Counted from the first letter of the stretch, positions 1 to 8,908 are shown. The stretch: DNA of 64,000 nt from Roseovarius amoyensis (GCF_003260265.1 NZ_QITQ01000004.1:1-64000); one strand, 5' to 3'. A program made the numbers and translations. The notes: generated by a model from the sequence alone, not told the origin.

Positions 1-168
1 GCGCTGGTTCTCCCGGTCCGGGCTGCGCTCGCCGTGTCCTGCACCGCAGACGGCGGCCACCTCGATATCCATCAGCTGCTGCGCGGCACCTCGGACCAGT
101 TCCCGCAGGAAATCCGCATCATCGCTCTTGGCGATCACGCCCGGAAGGTCAATCATGGTCCCGGTCAT
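1..168 (-). CDS. IS256-family (mutator-type) transposase, N-terminal fragment cut by window edge
   Basis: Fifty-six codons run without a stop from an ATG at 168 to base 1. The protein opens MTGTMIDLPGVIAKSDDADF and continues with FLRELV, QQLMDIEVAAVCGAGHGERS and DRENQR, the typical start of alphaproteobacterial IS256 transposases, in which the residues around E-V-A-A-V-C-G-A form part of the N-terminal DNA-binding region. An in-frame ATG lies seven codons upstream, but AAGGAG just ahead of 168 favours the shorter start. The DDE catalytic domain is beyond the window, so whether the copy is intact cannot be judged. Confidence 0.85.
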   Translation of the reverse strand, partial: MTGTMIDLPGVIAKSDDADFLRELVRGAAQQLMDIEVAAVCGAGHGERSPDRENQR

Positions 169-308
169 CGTGCTCTCCTTCGTTGTCATCGGTCGTTGAA
201 CAACCTCAGACTACGAAGAAACGCGGTGGCCGCCAGCCCCGGCCGCGCGCTGCGCTACGCCAAAAGGCTCCGCGCGCGGCCTCTTACACCACCCGGTGGG
301 ACACTACC
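1..308 (-). mobile_element. IS256-family insertion sequence, end only, truncated by the window edge
   Basis: The first 168 bases encode the N-terminus of an IS256-type transposase. Beyond its start codon the non-coding end of the element continues to a terminal-repeat-like sequence at about 283-308. Read on the minus strand this begins GGTAGTGTCCCACCGGGTGG, the kind of tip found on many alphaproteobacterial IS256 relatives. Just inside lies a long inverted repeat, GGCCGCGCGC at 241-250 against GCGCGCGGCC at 272-281. The other end and the target duplication are outside the window, so the outer boundary near 308 is an estimate. Confidence 0.7.
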
Positions 309-512
309 GGAACGAGCCGTTGACGATATCGACGCATTCCGAAAAACCGCTGCCGGTGCTGCCGAAACAGTCAATGCCGCTGTCGCTGATCCTGTCCGAG
401 GCCGGAGAGGGCGACGACGAAGACGCGTCATCACACCGCTGTTCGCGCGATGCAGGGGAACCGCGCCCTGTTTCAGGCGTTGATCGAGTGCAGACAAACG
501 AAAGGATACATC
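309..512. other. Unassigned stretch between the IS end and the entericidin gene
   Basis: About 200 bases without a convincing gene. One plus-strand frame (about 318-483) stays open with fairly balanced codons and reads like the tail of a protein (VDDIDAFRKTAAGAAETVNA), ending in an arginine-rich run. It could be the 3' remnant of a gene interrupted by the IS, or chance. The promoter and leader of the entericidin gene should lie near its right end, where AAAGGA precedes the start codon. Confidence 0.3.
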
Positions 513-650
513 ATGTTTCGCACAACCACGATTTTGCTGTCGGTGATCTTTGCTTTTGTGCTTTCCGCGTGTGAAACGGTGGAAGGTGCGGGACGGGACA
601 TCGAACATCTCGGTGAAGACATCACCGAGGAATCCCAGGAGGCGCAATGA
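513..650 (+). CDS. Entericidin A/B-family small lipoprotein
   Basis: A 45-residue protein with a hydrophobic signal segment (about residues 4-18) ending in the lipobox LSAC, so Cys20 would be lipidated after cleavage by signal peptidase II. The mature part ETVEGAGRDIEHLGEDI matches the family pattern (T-V-x-G-x-G-x-D-hydrophobic, then G-x-x-I). Entericidins are small envelope lipoproteins; the E. coli pair is described as an antidote and bacteriolytic toxin under stationary-phase control. Only one member is present here, so a toxin-antidote role should not be assumed. The start has AAAGGA ahead of it. The next ORF begins two codons before this gene's end only if an early ATG at 647 is used. 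Confidence 0.88.
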   Translation: MFRTTTILLSVIFAFVLSACETVEGAGRDIEHLGEDITEESQEAQ

Positions 651-691
651 GCGCCCCATCCGCAACAGCCAACCCAGGGGGATATACGCCC

Positions 692-883
692 ATGCCTGCG
701 AAATCGAAGGCCCAGCAAAAGGCGGCGGGCGCCGCACTGGCCGCCAAACGCGGCGAGATAAAGGTGTCCGAGCTTCAGGGTGCGTCGAAAGAGATGTACG
801 ATTCGATGAACGCCGACGAGTTGGAGGATTTCGCCTCGACCAAGCGTGAGAACCTGCCGGACAAGGTCGACGGCGACGATTGA
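692..883 (+). CDS. DUF3008-family small basic protein
   Basis: A 63-residue protein, MPAKSKAQQKAAGAALAAKR followed by the conserved GASKEMYDSM and EDFASTKRENLP. This matches the DUF3008 family, small soluble proteins of unknown function common in alphaproteobacteria and often near stress genes. An upstream ATG at 647, overlapping the entericidin stop, would add 15 poorly conserved residues. The start at 692 is preferred because family members begin MPAKSKAQQ and a CAGGGGG stretch lies upstream. It probably forms an operon with the entericidin gene (41 bases apart). Confidence 0.85.
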   Translation: MPAKSKAQQKAAGAALAAKRGEIKVSELQGASKEMYDSMNADELEDFASTKRENLPDKVDGDD

Positions 884-934
884 GAATTGCAGCGGCGAAA
901 AGGCGGCGCTCGACCGTAGCAACGCTGTTTCGCA

Positions 935-969
935 AATTCACCCCCGGGTTTCATGCTCGGGGGTGAATT
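935..969. terminator. Perfect 12-bp inverted repeat, probable terminator between converging genes
   Basis: AATTCACCCCCG (935-946) pairs exactly with CGGGGGTGAATT (958-969) across an 11-base loop. It lies between the 3' ends of the converging DUF3008 and glycine-zipper genes. No long T run follows on either strand, so it could also be a Rho-assisted or mRNA-protecting hairpin. Confidence 0.55.
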
Positions 970-1018
970 CACTTGCTGTCCCGTCCGGCCAGGTGCCGGC
1001 GGGCGACGCAAGAGCCTG

Positions 1019-1276
1019 TCACGGACAATCGTCGACGTAGCGGTTGCCGTAGGTGTCCTCATAGACGCATTGGCCGGGGTTGTTCGGCGCACGGCCCAGA
1101 TAGTTCCCCGCTAGGCCGCCGGCGACACCCCCGATGACCGCGCCTTTTGCCTCGTCATCGGAAACCGCTGCGCCGATCGCTGCGCCCGTGGCCGCACCGG
1201 CCAGGGTCGATTGGCCTTGTGTCTCGCAGCCCGCCAGCAGCGTCACCGAAGCGGCAGTTAGGATAAACTTTTTCAT
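1019..1276 (-). CDS. Glycine-zipper lipoprotein
   Basis: 85 residues. MKKFILTAASVTLLAGC is a lipoprotein signal with lipobox LAGC (Cys17). Residues about 27-65 form a glycine-zipper region, two small hydrophobic helices rich in G and A at four-residue spacing (AGAATGAAIGAAV and AVIGGVAGGLAGNYLG). The tail holds two cysteines (QCVYEDTYGNRYVDDCP). This resembles SlyB/PcP-like and YMGG outer-membrane lipoproteins, which stabilise the envelope. The start at 1276 is supported by AAGGAGG seven bases upstream; a longer frame to 1351 has no such site. The precise role is unknown. Confidence 0.8.
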   Translation of the reverse strand: MKKFILTAASVTLLAGCETQGQSTLAGAATGAAIGAAVSDDEAKGAVIGGVAGGLAGNYLGRAPNNPGQCVYEDTYGNRYVDDCP

Positions 1277-1481
1277 TGTTGCCTCCTTGATGATTGCAGG
1301 AGTCCAACGCGCCTCGCTCGCCGCAGTTCCAGCGCGTGCCCAGATCGGCAAAAATCAATCAAACGTGATCGGAGAGATGGCTGTTCCCACGTCCGTCTCG
1401 GAACCTTTGTGCCTGCGCTTGGTTGTTACCACAGACCCCGCGAAAAGCGTTTCGCGGGGAAATACGGAAAGGAAGAAAACG

Positions 1482-1997
1482 ATGAACCTTCTCAAAACAA
1501 CCGCAATCTGCAGTCTCGTCGCCCTTGGCTCCACGGCGGCCTGGGCCGACATGAAACAAGTCGGCAAGGTCGAGGTAAAGACCGAGCTGGCGGCGTTCAA
1601 CGAAAGCAATGCGCTGGAATACTGGACTGATCTGGAACAGGATCTGGGCAGCGCCATCGCCGAAAAACTGGACGTGACCGACGACCCCGAGGACGACCGC
1701 CTGGTCGTGGCGATCAATCACGTCATGCTGGACGGCAACCCGATGCTGCCCGACACCGGTGAGTTCAACTTCCTCGAAGGTACGATCACGGTGTTCGACG
1801 GCCAGGACGAAGGTGCGAATGAAGACGTCGGCAGTATCGACAAGGGAGGGCTGGAAAGCTATGCGCTGCGGGTCTTCGCCGAGACCGAGGGCGCCGTCGT
1901 TCCTGAGGGTGCGACTGTGATCACGCCCAACAAGGACGACTTCTACAATTCGCTGATCGAAGGGTTCGCCACCGAAGTCGTAAAAAATCTCGACTAG
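1482..1997 (+). CDS. Secreted protein of unknown function
   Basis: 171 residues. A signal peptide (MNLLKTTAICSLVALGSTAAWA) should be cut before Asp23. The mature part is acidic, without cysteines or a recognisable catalytic motif. It resembles roseobacter periplasmic proteins built around a predicted beta-sandwich segment that begins with a K-V-E-V-K-T strand, but I do not recognise a named family. The start at 1482 has AAAGGAAG upstream. The gene stands alone and ends 30 bases before a strong terminator. Confidence 0.75.
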   Translation: MNLLKTTAICSLVALGSTAAWADMKQVGKVEVKTELAAFNESNALEYWTDLEQDLGSAIAEKLDVTDDPEDDRLVVAINHVMLDGNPMLPDTGEFNFLEGTITVFDGQDEGANEDVGSIDKGGLESYALRVFAETEGAVVPEGATVITPNKDDFYNSLIEGFATEVVKNLD

Positions 1998-2027
1998 GTG
2001 TTGCGACACGCCTCGGATGAGCAAAAT

Positions 2028-2061
2028 CCACGGCCGCCTTAACGGCGGCCGTGGGCTTTTT
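2028..2061 (+). terminator. Rho-independent terminator after the secreted-protein gene
   Basis: An 11-bp GC-rich stem (CCACGGCCGCC at 2028-2038 with GGCGGCCGTGG at 2044-2054), a five-base loop, then GCTTTTT at 2055-2061. Confidence 0.85.
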
Positions 2062-2132
2062 CGTCACCCAGCGCCTGCACACTCCAATGCTGACCGCAAA
2101 CGTGAAGGAACACAGGCTGATACCGATAGCAT

Positions 2133-2233
2133 TATCGGGCGGGATGTAATTCCAGGTACTGCATGATGATGTCGCCGATACGTTCGCGCACCGGGCCCTG
2201 CTTGATCGGGCCGGGGCCGCCACTGCCGGCCCT
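2133..2233 (-). other. Coding-like in-frame stretch directly after the stop of the winged-helix membrane protein
   Basis: Continuing past the TGA of the gene at 2234-2944 in the same frame gives 33 sense codons and a TAA. The peptide reads AGSGGPGPIKQGPVRERIGD then IIMQYLELHPAR. Third positions are almost all G or C, like the neighbouring genes. No ATG with a ribosome site opens it, although a GTG lies inside (GPVRER). Possible readings are a former longer C-terminus cut by a nonsense change, a tiny separate ORF, or chance. Confidence 0.3.
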
Positions 2234-2944
2234 TCAGATCACCTTGATCACGTCCTTGTCGATGGCCAGCATATAGCCGCGCCGGGCGATGTTCTTGACC
2301 AGCAGTTCGCTAATCATCTGGTTGCCCAGCGTGTCGCGCAGCCGCTTGATGCGGGTGGCGCCGGCGGCCTCGTCGCAGTCCTCTCGCGCCCGGCCCGAGA
2401 TGACGGCCTCGATCTCGGCACCGGTCATCACGTCGTCATCCATCCGCGCCTCGGCCAGCACGCTCAGCGTTTCCATCGCCGCGCCGGTCAGCTTGAAGCC
2501 CATGTTGTTCAGGTAGACGGTGTTTTCCTCGCGGCTGATCAGCAGCGAATTGACCTGGATGCCGGCGCGCTCGATCTGGGCCATGCGGCGGTTGAGCGCC
2601 ACAAGCATGACCAGGAACACCAGCGCCGCGATCAGCAACGCGGTGGCAAAGACCAGCAAGACAAAGATCACCATGCGATAGCTGGTCAGCGTCTCGGAAA
2701 AAGCGGTGCCGGACAGAGCCAGAATTTCCAGCAGCTTGATCTCGGCATTGCCCGTCAGCGCGTCGTTCTCGACAAAGATCCGCTCGACCCTGGCGTTGAA
2801 CGCGTTGGCGTCGGGCAGGTTCAGGAACAGCAGCACCGCCGCCAGCGTCAGGATGGCCACGATGGCGATCACCCCCAGCAGCACCACCCGGCTGCCCGAG
2901 CGGCGAGCTTCTGTCGCGCTGACGCCTTCGCCGATCACACGCAC
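2234..2944 (-). CDS. Two-helix membrane protein with C-terminal winged-helix domain
   Basis: 236 residues from a GTG start at 2944, preceded by AAGGAGG. An ATG two bases earlier is in another frame and closes at once. Membrane segments lie at about residues 20-42 and 92-117, with a periplasmic loop of about 50 residues between. The cytoplasmic C-terminal half (about 150-236) has the layout of a winged-helix response-regulator output domain: GAAMETLSVL helix, then IKRLRDTLG and a hairpin ending ARRGYMLAIDKDVIKVI. A ToxR/CadC-like one-component regulator with reversed order is one idea, but DNA binding is not shown. A coding-like stretch follows its stop codon. Confidence 0.75.
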   Translation of the reverse strand: MRVIGEGVSATEARRSGSRVVLLGVIAIVAILTLAAVLLFLNLPDANAFNARVERIFVENDALTGNAEIKLLEILALSGTAFSETLTSYRMVIFVLLVFATALLIAALVFLVMLVALNRRMAQIERAGIQVNSLLISREENTVYLNNMGFKLTGAAMETLSVLAEARMDDDVMTGAEIEAVISGRAREDCDEAAGATRIKRLRDTLGNQMISELLVKNIARRGYMLAIDKDVIKVI

Positions 2945-2972
2945 ATTTCCGCCCTCCTTGTCCTTGCCGGAT

Positions 2973-3209
2973 TTATTGTGGCCGCGCCGAAAGGATTTTC
3001 AGCAGCACCAGCCCCCTGGCCGCAAGCATCCGCCGCAACTGTGCCCGGGCCGTGCTACAGGGCCCGCTCAGAACCGCCGTATCATAGTAGAGCGTCAGCG
3101 GGTTGTCGCTCTTGGCCTTGTATTCCACGCGGCAGGCCGCCTGCGCATCGGCCACGCCCGCCACGGAAAGAGCCGCGCCAAGCAGCACTATGAAGAACAT
3201 CCGTTTCAT
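2973..3209 (-). CDS. Small secreted protein of unknown function
   Basis: 79 residues. A signal peptide, MKRMFFIVLLGAALSVAGVA followed by DAQA, precedes a short mature part with two cysteines (ACRVEY and SGPCSTARAQL) that could form a disulphide in the periplasm. No family recognised. An alternative ATG four codons upstream (3221) is possible; neither has a strong ribosome site. It lies just upstream of, and on the same strand as, the winged-helix membrane protein, so the two may be co-transcribed. Confidence 0.6.
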   Translation of the reverse strand: MKRMFFIVLLGAALSVAGVADAQAACRVEYKAKSDNPLTLYYDTAVLSGPCSTARAQLRRMLAARGLVLLKILSARPQ

Positions 3210-3403
3210 GCCGGCAACCATGCGCCAAGGCCGCCAGCTATTCAATAACCTCCCCCGTCAGCAGGCATTTTTCCCGGCCGCTATCCGATAACAGGCGGCC
3301 GTTATTGCTTGGCCAGCGAGTCTGCCCCCAACCTCGACTCATGCGTCACGCCCTGAGGGCCTGCTCGCCACTAACGGCACCAACTGGTCAGAAAGGATAC
3401 GTC

Positions 3404-3715
3404 ATGACCCACAAGCATTTCATCGCCGCCATCCTCGCCGCGGCTGTCAGCATCACCGCGCTTGCCCCTGCTCAGGCACGCGCAGGCAACAACACTGCCG
3501 AGATCGTCGCCGGCGTTGCGGCGCTGGCCATCATCGGGGCTGCCATCTCCGAGTCGTCGAACAACAGAAACGTCTATGTCACCCGCAACGTGCATCCCCG
3601 CCCGCGCCACGGCTGGCAGCCGCAGCGCCATCATGTGCGGCAGCATCGGCAAATACAGCGGCGCCACCAACAGCAGCACCAACCCCGTCGCCACGGGCAC
3701 GGCGGCCACCGCTAA
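3404..3715 (+). CDS. Secreted His/Gln/Arg-rich small protein
   Basis: 103 residues with a signal peptide ending AQARA before Gly29, a hydrophobic alanine/isoleucine segment (about 33-47, [16 protein letters not shown]) and a C-terminal tail dominated by His, Arg and Gln ([17 protein letters not shown]). The tail could bind metal or nucleic acid, which is inference only. Similar short proteins with a His/Arg-rich end are common in roseobacters but have no function assigned. AGAAAGGA before the ATG supports the start. It is the last gene before rnhB, 82 bases away. Confidence 0.7.
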   Translation: MTHKHFIAAILAAAVSITALAPAQARAGNNTAEIVAGVAALAIIGAAISESSNNRNVYVTRNVHPRPRHGWQPQRHHVRQHRQIQRRHQQQHQPRRHGHGGHR

Positions 3716-3797
3716 GACAGGCAGAGCAGCAGCAGTCGGGGGAAGGGCATCAGCCCTTCCCCTTTGCGCATGGCGCGGTTTCATGCTTTCTGGGCGC

Positions 3798-4428
3798 ATG
3801 AGCGGCCCTGACTTTTCCCTTGAACACCAGGCCATTGCCGATGGCCACGCCCCCATCGCCGGGGTTGACGAAGTCGGACGCGGCCCGCTGGCCGGGCCGG
3901 TGACAGCCGCGGCTGTCATCCTTGACCCTGCCCGCATCCCTGCGGGGCTGAACGATTCCAAGAAACTGACCGCCCGCCGGCGCGAGGCGCTTTTCCCCGA
4001 AATCCTGGCCGTGGCAGAGGTTTCGATCGCCCATGCCAGCGTGGGCGAGATCGACCAGATCAACATCCTGCGCGCCAGCCACCTGGCGATGGTGCGCGCG
4101 GTTTCGGGCCTTTCGCGGCGGCCCGGGCTGGTGCTGGTCGACGGCAACATGGTGCCTGACGACCTGACCCTGCCGGCCCGCGCCGTGGTACGCGGCGACG
4201 CGCTGTCACTGTCGGTGGCGGCGGCCTCGATCGTGGCCAAGGTCACGCGCGACCGCATCATGCGGGATTTGGCGCAACAGTTTCCCGGCTATGGGTGGGA
4301 AACCAACGCCGGCTATGGCAGCAAAACCCACATAGCGGCGCTGCAAAATCTCGGGGCCACCCCACACCATAGGCGTTCGTTCCGGCCCGTGCACAATATA
4401 TTGTATCAAGACAAATCTGTAAGTCCCT

Positions 4429-4430
<2 letters not shown>
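3798..4430 (+). CDS. rnhB: Ribonuclease HII
   Basis: 210 residues. RNase HII removes ribonucleotides and RNA from RNA-DNA hybrids in the cytoplasm. The family signature [14 protein letters not shown] is at residues 22-35 and supplies the first catalytic Asp-Glu pair. LVDGN (about 113-117) supplies the next acidic residue, and [10 protein letters not shown] with the GYGSKTH motif completes the active site and the substrate-recognition GRG-type element. Length is normal. An ATG five codons upstream (3783) is possible; neither start has a clear ribosome site. The gene directly precedes ccrM. Confidence 0.95.
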
Positions 4431-5638
<1,208 letters not shown>

Positions 5639-5694
5639 ACCCCACCCAACGATAATTCCGCCGGCGCCCCGCCACAAACGGGGCGCTACACCTC

Positions 5695-5724
5695 TCCCCC
5701 GCCCTGACAGGCGGGGGATTTTTT
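5695..5724 (+). terminator. Rho-independent terminator after ccrM
   Basis: TCCCCCGCC (5695-5703) pairs with GGCGGGGGA (5710-5718), followed by six T (5719-5724). A weaker hairpin, GCGCCCC with GGGGCGC, lies just before it at about 5664-5686. Confidence 0.85.
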
Positions 5725-5833
5725 GTGTTGGGTGGTCTCTGCCTGACCGCGTCTTCCCCTCGCCCCGGCCGCCCCAATTGGGGACGCGTTCCGCACCACC
5801 CTCGGGGGTTTGGCAAACTCGCGCACATCGTTT

Positions 5834-5885
5834 TTGCAAATAATTCTCAATTGCATTGACAAATTGCAAATGACTCGCATATTCA
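5834..5885 (+). promoter_or_regulatory. Promoter of the metal ABC operon with two Fur/Mur-like palindromes
   Basis: A perfect -35 TTGACA (5856-5861) and a -10 CATATT (5878-5883), spacer 16, lie about 40 bases before the binding-protein gene. They are flanked by two AT-rich imperfect palindromes. One is TGCAA-N11-TTGCA at 5835-5855, immediately upstream of the -35. The other is at 5862-5883 (TTGCAAATGACTCGCAT), covering the spacer and -10. TGCAAAT half-sites of this kind are recognised by the Fur-family manganese regulator Mur in alphaproteobacteria. The regulator assignment is inference; a Zur or Fur protein is the alternative. Confidence 0.6.
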
Positions 5886-5923
5886 TTCCCCAACACGAAC
5901 AGTAACCCCGGAGAAACGACAGC

Positions 5924-6889
5924 ATGATGCCGACCCGCCGGTCCTTTATCGGCCTGACCCTTGGTGCCGCAGCACTTGCCGCAACGCCGCTGCGTGCGGC
6001 CACGGCGCAAATCGACGTGGTGGCCACAACCGGCATGATCGCCGATGCCGCGCAGAACGTGGGCGGTGACCTGGCCAGGGTGACGGCGCTGATGGGCCCC
6101 GGGGTCGACCCCCATTCCTATCGCCAGACCCGCAGCGACATCGTCGCCCTGACCCGCGCCGACCTGGTACTCTGGCACGGGCTCTACCTCGAGGCGCAGA
6201 TGGAAGAACTGCTGCTCAAGCTCGCCGCGCGCGGCAATGTCGCCGCCGTGGGCGAGGCGGTGCCGGTCGAACAGCGCATCGCTCATGCGGATTACAGCGG
6301 CAAGTACGACCCCCATGTCTGGATGGCGCCCGAACTCTGGACCCACGCCGTGCGCGCGGTCGAGGCGGCGCTGATCCGCACCGCGCCCGAACACGCCGAT
6401 ACGTTCGCCGCCAACGCCGAAACCTACCTGACCGAGATCAACCGGCTGCACGCCTACGCCCGCGATGCTGTCGCCACCGTGCCCCAGGACGCGCGCGTGC
6501 TGGTCACGGCCCATGATGCATTCGGCTATTTCGGCCGCGCCTACGGGTTCGAGGTGATGGGCATCCAGGGCATCTCGACGGAATCAGAGGCCGGGCTCGA
6601 CCGCATCAGGACGCTTGTCGACATGCTGGTCAGCCGCCGCATCGGCGCGGTCTTCGTCGAAAGCTCGGTCTCCGACCGCAATATCCGCGCGCTGGTCGAA
6701 GGCGCCGCCGCCCGGGGCCACGAGGTGCGCATTGGCGGAGAGCTGTTTTCCGACGCGATGGGCGAACCCGACACCTATGAGGGCACCTATCCCGGCATGA
6801 TAGACCACAACGTGACCACCATCGCCGGCGCACTGGGCGGCAATGTGCCGCCGCGCGGGATGGCCGGCAAACTGTCAGCGGGGATCTGA
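5924..6889 (+). CDS. Metal ABC transporter substrate-binding protein, TroA/SitA type
   Basis: 321 residues, cluster A-I metal-binding protein. Residues 4-10 (TRRSFIG) followed by a hydrophobic stretch form a twin-arginine signal, so the folded protein is likely exported by Tat. Likely metal ligands are His64 (DPHSY), His131 (DPHVW), His197 (VTAHDAFGYF) and Asp277 (LFSDAMG), a His-His-His-Asp set as in TroA, which binds Zn and Mn. There is no His-rich loop of the kind common in ZnuA, which leans toward Mn or Fe. ATG codons at 5924 and 5927 are both usable. First gene of a four-gene operon. Confidence 0.9.
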   Translation: MMPTRRSFIGLTLGAAALAATPLRAATAQIDVVATTGMIADAAQNVGGDLARVTALMGPGVDPHSYRQTRSDIVALTRADLVLWHGLYLEAQMEELLLKLAARGNVAAVGEAVPVEQRIAHADYSGKYDPHVWMAPELWTHAVRAVEAALIRTAPEHADTFAANAETYLTEINRLHAYARDAVATVPQDARVLVTAHDAFGYFGRAYGFEVMGIQGISTESEAGLDRIRTLVDMLVSRRIGAVFVESSVSDRNIRALVEGAAARGHEVRIGGELFSDAMGEPDTYEGTYPGMIDHNVTTIAGALGGNVPPRGMAGKLSAGI

Positions 6890-6893
6890 GCGC

Positions 6894-7688
6894 ATGACCC
6901 TGACCCTTGCCGCCGCAGACGGACGCCCGGCCCCGGCCGAGGACCTGGCCCATTTCCCGCTGGCGATCCGCGGGCTGACGGTATCCTACGGCGAAAAGCC
7001 GGCGGTATTCTCGGTCGATGCCAGTTTTCACCCCGGCGCCATGACCGCCATCATCGGCCCCAACGGCGCTGGCAAGTCGACGCTGCTCAAGGCCGCGCTG
7101 GGCATCGTCACGCCCTTGTCGGGGCAGATCACCTGCTATGGTCGCCCCTTGGCGCGCCAGCGCGAACGCATCGCCTATGTGCCCCAGCGCGCAAGTGTCG
7201 ACTGGGATTTCCCCACCCGCGTGATCGACGTGGTGCTGATGGGACTTTACCGCCAGCTTGGCCTGCTGGGCCGGGTGCGCCAGCGCCACCTGGATACCGC
7301 GCGCGCCTGTCTTGACCGCGTCGGCATGGCCGAATTCGCCACCCGCCAGATCGGCCAGCTTTCGGGCGGACAGCAACAGCGGGTGTTCCTTGCCCGCGCG
7401 CTGGCGCAGGGGGCCGACCTCTATTTGCTGGACGAACCCTTTGCCGGGGTCGACGCGGCCACCGAAAAGGCGATCATCGCGGTGCTCAAGGATCTCAAGG
7501 CGCAGGGCAAGACGGTGGTGGTGGTGCATCACGACCTGGCCACCGTGCGAGACTATTTCGACCGGGTGTTCCTAATCAACACCACCCGCATCGCCGAGGG
7601 CACCGTTGCCGAGGCCTTCACCGAGACCAACCTGCAAGCCGCCTATGGCGGACGCCTTGCGACCGCGCAGATGGGCGCGGCGGTCTGA
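6894..7688 (+). CDS. Metal ABC transporter ATP-binding protein
   Basis: 264 residues, the ATPase of the metal importer. Walker A is GPNGAGKST (about residues 57-65), the signature LSGGQQQR and Walker B LYLLDEP, followed by the D-loop and the switch histidine in VVVHHD. It starts four bases after the binding-protein stop and ends eight bases before the first permease. A 15-20 residue N-terminal extension (LAAADGRPAPAEDLAHFPLA) precedes the usual start of the fold. Confidence 0.93.
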   Translation: MTLTLAAADGRPAPAEDLAHFPLAIRGLTVSYGEKPAVFSVDASFHPGAMTAIIGPNGAGKSTLLKAALGIVTPLSGQITCYGRPLARQRERIAYVPQRASVDWDFPTRVIDVVLMGLYRQLGLLGRVRQRHLDTARACLDRVGMAEFATRQIGQLSGGQQQRVFLARALAQGADLYLLDEPFAGVDAATEKAIIAVLKDLKAQGKTVVVVHHDLATVRDYFDRVFLINTTRIAEGTVAEAFTETNLQAAYGGRLATAQMGAAV

Positions 7689-7696
7689 CGGGCGCC

Positions 7697-8908
7697 ATGA
7701 CCGGCAGCACGATCCTTGACGCGCTGACCCTTCAACTGGGCTACAACGCCTCGCTTGTGGCCGTGGGCGCCGCCCTGCTGGGCTTTGCCGCCGGCGCCAC
7801 CGGCAGCTTTCTCTATCTCGGCAAGCGCGCGCTGGTCAGCGATGCGATCAGTCACGCCACATTGCCCGGCGTCGGGCTGGCCTTCATCGTCATGGTGACG
7901 CTGGGCGGCGACGGGCGCGCCCTGCCCGGGCTGCTGGCCGGATCGGCCCTGTCGGCGGCGGCGGGGCTTTTGTGCGTGACCTGGCTGACCACCCGCACCC
8001 GCCTGTCCGAGGATGCCGCAATCGGCGCGGTGCTGTCGGTGTTCTTTGGCCTCGGCATCGTGTTCCTGACCATCATCCAGGCCATGACCGCCGGTCGGCA
8101 GGCGGGGCTGGAAAGTTTTCTGCTGGGGGCGACGGCGGGTATGCTGCGATCCGAGGCGCTGACCATCGCTGCCGGCGGCGCGTTGGTTCTGGCGCTGACG
8201 CTGCTCTTGCGCCGGCCGATGACGCTGGCCTCGTTCGACCCCGACTTCGCCACCGCCAGCGGTCTGCCGGTACGGCGGATCGGGCTGGCAATGATGGGGC
8301 TGGCGCTGGCAATCACGGTGGTCGGGCTGAAAATCGTCGGCCTGATCATGATCGTGGCAATGCTGATCATCCCGCCCGTGGCGGCCCGGTTCTGGACAGA
8401 CCGCGTCGGGCATGTGGTGCTGATCGCCGGGGTGATGGGCGGGGTGTCGGGCTATACCGGCGCGGCGCTGTCGGCCACCGCGCCCGACCTGCCCACCGGA
8501 CCGATCATCGTGCTGGTGGCGTTTGCCCTTTTCGTGCTGTCGCTGCTGTTTTCACCCGGGCGCGGGGTGCTGGCAGCACTGGTCCGTCACCGCCGCCACC
8601 AGGCGCGGGTGCATGTGCGCCAGGGCCTGCTGGCGCTGGCCCAGGGCCAACCGATCTATGAGCACCTGACCCTGCGGCTGATGCGGCGGCGCGGGCTGAT
8701 CCGCCCCGATGGCGTTGCCACCGAGGCCGGGCGCGCCCAGGCCGCGCGCGCGCTGCTGGATGAACGCCGCTGGCAGATCCTGCGCGCCGACCCAAGGCAC
8801 GAGGCCGCAGCCGCCCGCTATGATGGGCTGACGCCGCTCGAAACCCTGCTGACCCGCGACCAGATCGCCGAGCTGGACCGAACCCTGAAACCGGAGGCTG
8901 TCACATGA
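7697..8908 (+). CDS. Metal ABC transporter permease with DtxR-like C-terminal domain
   Basis: 403 residues. The first about 290 form an ABC-3 family permease with eight or nine membrane helices and the conserved SDAISHATLPGV coupling region. The last about 110 are soluble and resemble the winged-helix part of DtxR/MntR regulators: LRLMRRRGLIRPDGVATEAGRAQA, then DERRWQILRAD and RHEAAAARYDGL. Such tails occur on TroC-type permeases of Mn/Zn systems, where they may sense cytoplasmic metal at the transporter; direct DNA regulation seems unlikely for a membrane protein. Its stop overlaps the next start (ATGA). Confidence 0.88.
   Translation: MTGSTILDALTLQLGYNASLVAVGAALLGFAAGATGSFLYLGKRALVSDAISHATLPGVGLAFIVMVTLGGDGRALPGLLAGSALSAAAGLLCVTWLTTRTRLSEDAAIGAVLSVFFGLGIVFLTIIQAMTAGRQAGLESFLLGATAGMLRSEALTIAAGGALVLALTLLLRRPMTLASFDPDFATASGLPVRRIGLAMMGLALAITVVGLKIVGLIMIVAMLIIPPVAARFWTDRVGHVVLIAGVMGGVSGYTGAALSATAPDLPTGPIIVLVAFALFVLSLLFSPGRGVLAALVRHRRHQARVHVRQGLLALAQGQPIYEHLTLRLMRRRGLIRPDGVATEAGRAQAARALLDERRWQILRADPRHEAAAARYDGLTPLETLLTRDQIAELDRTLKPEAVT

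Noticed and set aside
513-883. Entericidin plus DUF3008 as a toxin-antitoxin pair
   Set aside because: DUF3008 is not a known antitoxin and only one entericidin-like protein is present; adjacency alone does not support the idea.
935-969. CRISPR-like repeat
   Set aside because: Single inverted repeat only; no spaced direct repeats anywhere in the window.
2973-3209. Bacteriocin-like reading of the small secreted protein
   Set aside because: It has a normal Sec signal, no double-glycine leader and no immunity or export genes beside it.
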